From Paenibacillus albus (GTDB lineage Bacteria; Bacillota; Bacilli; Paenibacillales; Paenibacillaceae), in NCBI RefSeq assembly GCF_003952225.1, contig NZ_CP034437.1, positions 2,786,501 through 2,850,500 of the forward strand: DNA of 64,000 nt, read 5' to 3'. The position numbers and the translations under genes are program-made. Under the pieces are notes generated by a model. It was not told where the DNA came from, did no database searches, and saw nothing but the letters and a program-made list of their open reading frames with translations. Within the stretch, counting starts at the first letter, position 1. Each line of letters starts with the position of its first letter. Shown piece after piece: positions 61,888 through 64,000 of this stretch.

Positions 61888-63705
61888 ATGTCGGATGTAC
61901 GTGAACGGCAAAAGAGAATTAGAAACTTTTCAATTATCGCCCATATTGATCATGGGAAATCAACATTAGCAGACCGGATTCTCGAATTTACCGGCGCGCT
62001 CACCTCGCGTGAAATGCAAGAGCAGGTGCTCGACCAGATGGATCTGGAGCGCGAACGCGGCATTACGATAAAGCTGCAAGCCGTACGATTGGGATACAAG
62101 GCCGATGACGGCCAAGAATATATCCTTAACTTGATCGATACGCCAGGACACGTCGACTTCACCTATGAAGTTTCGCGAAGCCTTGCCGCATGCGAAGGCG
62201 CGCTTCTTGTTGTTGATGCGGCGCAGGGAATTGAGGCGCAGACGCTTGCGAACGTTTACCTCGCGCTTGATAACAACCTGGAAATTATCCCGGTGCTGAA
62301 CAAGATCGACCTGCCAAGCGCGGAGCCTGAGCGCGTGAAGCAAGAGATCGAGGATGTTATCGGACTTGATGCTAGTGAAGCGGTGCATGCTTCGGCGAAG
62401 GCAGGTATCGGCATTAAGGAGATTTTGGAGCAAGTCGTGACGAAAGTGCCGGCGCCTACTGGCGATCCGGACGAGCCTCTTAAGGCGCTTATCTTCGACT
62501 CCCACTACGACCCGTACAAAGGCGTTATCGTGTACGTGCGTGTCCTTGATGGTCATATCAAAGCAGGCAAAAAAATCCGCTTCATGGCGACCGGCGCAGA
62601 GTTCGAGGTTATCGAAGTCGGTGCGTTCATGCCGCGCATGGGCATTGTCGGCGAATTGTCTGTCGGCGATGTAGGCTTCGTCGTTGCAGGCATTAAGAAC
62701 GTGAAGGATACGCGTGTCGGCGATACGATCACCGATGCGAAGAAGCCAGCACTAGAGGCGCTGCCGGGTTACCGTAAGATCAACCCGATGGTGTTCTGCG
62801 GCTTGTATCCGATTGAAACGCAGGATTACAACGATTTGCGCGATGCGCTTGAGAAGCTTGAGCTTAACGATGCATCGCTTCGTTACGAAGCGGAATCATC
62901 CACGGCACTTGGCTTCGGCTACCGTTGCGGCTTCCTAGGCCTTCTGCATATGGAGATTATTCAAGAGCGGATCGAACGCGAGTTCAACATTCCGCTTATC
63001 ACGACTGCGCCGAGCGTTGTGTACCGAGTTACGCTGACGAATGGTGATGTGCTTGAAATCGATAACCCATCGAACTATCCGGAAGTCGGCAAGATCGACT
63101 ATGTTGAAGAGCCTTACGTAAAAGCTGCGATTATCGTCCCGAACGACTATGTCGGCGCGATTATGGAGCTTTGCCAAGGTAAACGCGGCGAGTTCGTGAA
63201 CATGGAATATCTGGACACGAACCGCGTTACGATTACGTACGATATGCCGCTGTCTGAAATCGTCTACGATTTCTTCGATCAGCTGAAGTCGAGCACGAAA
63301 GGCTACGCGTCGTTCGATTACGAGTTGGTTGGCTACCGCCAATCGAAGCTCGTGAAGATGGACATCATGCTCAACAACGAGATGGTCGATGCGCTGTCCG
63401 TTATCGTTCACCGCGATCGCGCGTACAACCGCGGACGAATTATTTGCGAGAAGCTCAAGGAGCTTATTCCTCGCCAAATGTTCGAGGTGCCGGTACAAGC
63501 GTCGATCGGTAATAAAGTTATTTCGCGTGAGACGGTTAAAGCGATGCGGAAGAACGTACTTGCCAAGTGTTACGGCGGTGACATCAGCCGTAAACGGAAG
63601 CTGCTTGATAAGCAGAAGGAAGGCAAAAAACGGATGAAGCAGGTCGGCAGCGTCGAGGTTCCGCAGGAAGCTTTCATGGCTGTTCTGAAGATTGATGAAG
63701 ACTAG
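61888..63705 (+). CDS. lepA: Elongation factor 4 (LepA)
   Basis: 605 residues. Translational GTPase with P-loop [10 protein letters not shown] near residue 18, [22 protein letters not shown] near residue 80, and NKIDLP near residue 134. The LepA-specific C-terminal domain includes [46 protein letters not shown]. It back-translocates or remodels ribosomes. It precedes hemW as in Bacillales. Confidence 0.97.
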   Translation: MSDVRERQKRIRNFSIIAHIDHGKSTLADRILEFTGALTSREMQEQVLDQMDLERERGITIKLQAVRLGYKADDGQEYILNLIDTPGHVDFTYEVSRSLAACEGALLVVDAAQGIEAQTLANVYLALDNNLEIIPVLNKIDLPSAEPERVKQEIEDVIGLDASEAVHASAKAGIGIKEILEQVVTKVPAPTGDPDEPLKALIFDSHYDPYKGVIVYVRVLDGHIKAGKKIRFMATGAEFEVIEVGAFMPRMGIVGELSVGDVGFVVAGIKNVKDTRVGDTITDAKKPALEALPGYRKINPMVFCGLYPIETQDYNDLRDALEKLELNDASLRYEAESSTALGFGYRCGFLGLLHMEIIQERIEREFNIPLITTAPSVVYRVTLTNGDVLEIDNPSNYPEVGKIDYVEEPYVKAAIIVPNDYVGAIMELCQGKRGEFVNMEYLDTNRVTITYDMPLSEIVYDFFDQLKSSTKGYASFDYELVGYRQSKLVKMDIMLNNEMVDALSVIVHRDRAYNRGRIICEKLKELIPRQMFEVPVQASIGNKVISRETVKAMRKNVLAKCYGGDISRKRKLLDKQKEGKKRMKQVGSVEVPQEAFMAVLKIDED

Positions 63706-63733
63706 ATGAATTGTGAAGGGGAAGGCCTGCTGC

Positions 63734-63858
63734 CAGTGATGGATTCCGCTCGCTGTTGAAGTTCTGATTCCTGATGATTTGATAAGACATTAAGAGGTTG
63801 GAATCAGACTTCAAAGGCGACCACTACCGTTGCTCCATTCCATCACTGGCCTCCGGCC
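63734..63858. repeat. Long imperfect palindrome between lepA and hemW
   Basis: Outer arms CCAGTGATGGA and TCCATCACTGG, inner arms TGAAGTTCTGATTCC and GGAATCAGACTTCA, forming a two-tier hairpin of about 125 bases. No coding content. Confidence 0.6.
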
Positions 63859-63880
63859 TATCCGCCACAATCTCGTTTTT

Positions 63881-63910
63881 AAAGGGAGCATAAGAGCTCC
63901 CTTGTTTTTA
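63881..63910 (+). terminator. Terminator between lepA and hemW
   Basis: GGGAGC and GCTCCC stem followed by TTGTTTTTA. Confidence 0.7.
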
Positions 63911-63937
63911 TTTCAAGGGAGTATTGGAGGTAAGGCA

Positions 63938-64000
63938 ATGTTACAGCACGCGCCTCGGGCGCTTTATATTCATATCCCATTTTGCACGAACAAGTGCCAT
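63938..64000 (+). CDS. hemW: HemW-like radical SAM protein, N-terminal start only
   Basis: 21 codons before the window ends: MLQHAPRALYIHIPFCTNKCH, with the first part of the radical-SAM cysteine motif (CxxxC). HemW is a heme chaperone formerly called HemN-like; its position after lepA is conserved. TTGGAGG precedes the ATG. Confidence 0.85.
   Translation, partial: MLQHAPRALYIHIPFCTNKCH

Overview
The window reads as a chromosome segment of a spore-forming Firmicute, most likely Paenibacillus or a close relative. This is an inference from gene order and sporulation genes; no rRNA gene is present. The two flanks (about 1-11672 and 51277-64000) look clearly richer in G+C than the middle. They carry the conserved Bacillales order yqeH-aroE-yhbY-nadD-yqeK-rsfS-(S1 protein)-(methyltransferase)-[T-box]-leuS-comER-comEA-comEB-comEC | comEC-(small gene)-(2-hydroxyacid dehydrogenase)-ECF sigma/anti-sigma-holA-rpsT-gpr-spoIIP-yqxA-lepA-hemW.

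comEC, the DNA-uptake channel gene of natural competence, is cut in two by a 39,604-bp Tn7-like transposon (11673-51276). The boundaries can be read directly. The ends are imperfect inverted repeats starting TGTAAYCCTGCAAC. They are flanked by a 5-bp duplication, GCTGC, at 11668-11672 and 51277-51281. Removing the element and one GCTGC copy restores one uninterrupted 882-codon comEC frame. Further ATTGAGA-type repeats inside both ends look like TnsB-binding sites. The right end carries the transposition genes: a TniQ/TnsD-like protein, a decayed gene in the usual tnsA position, a DDE transposase TnsB split by a -1 frame change at an A7 run, the ATPase TnsC, and a second TniQ. No cas gene and no CRISPR array was seen.

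The cargo is mainly anti-invader functions. From left to right: a free-standing toxin-type deaminase with a partner; a membrane or surface nuclease operon (OB-fold anchor, PLD nuclease, SNase); small unknown genes; an acetyltransferase/lipoprotein/kinase group; a serine resolvase; a possible type I toxin; several decayed genes; and a lipoprotein DNA/RNA endonuclease. The densest block is 27970-42069. It contains an XRE-regulator/ImmA-peptidase pair, a small basic protein, a CBASS nucleotidyltransferase with a four-TM S-4TM-like effector, a long Argonaute with an intact DEDD tetrad, and a complete Wadjet (JetD-A-B-C) anti-plasmid system. A CPBP-family membrane protease follows.

Taken together, the element sits in the gene for DNA import and carries at least three nucleic-acid-directed defence systems plus several extracytoplasmic nucleases. 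I infer that it both removes competence and protects the host against phages and plasmids that would compete with it. The points I find most interesting are the comEC attachment site, the twin TniQ proteins without CRISPR, the frame change in tnsB, the missing or decayed TnsA, and the CBASS-Argonaute-Wadjet stack with its regulatory sequences.
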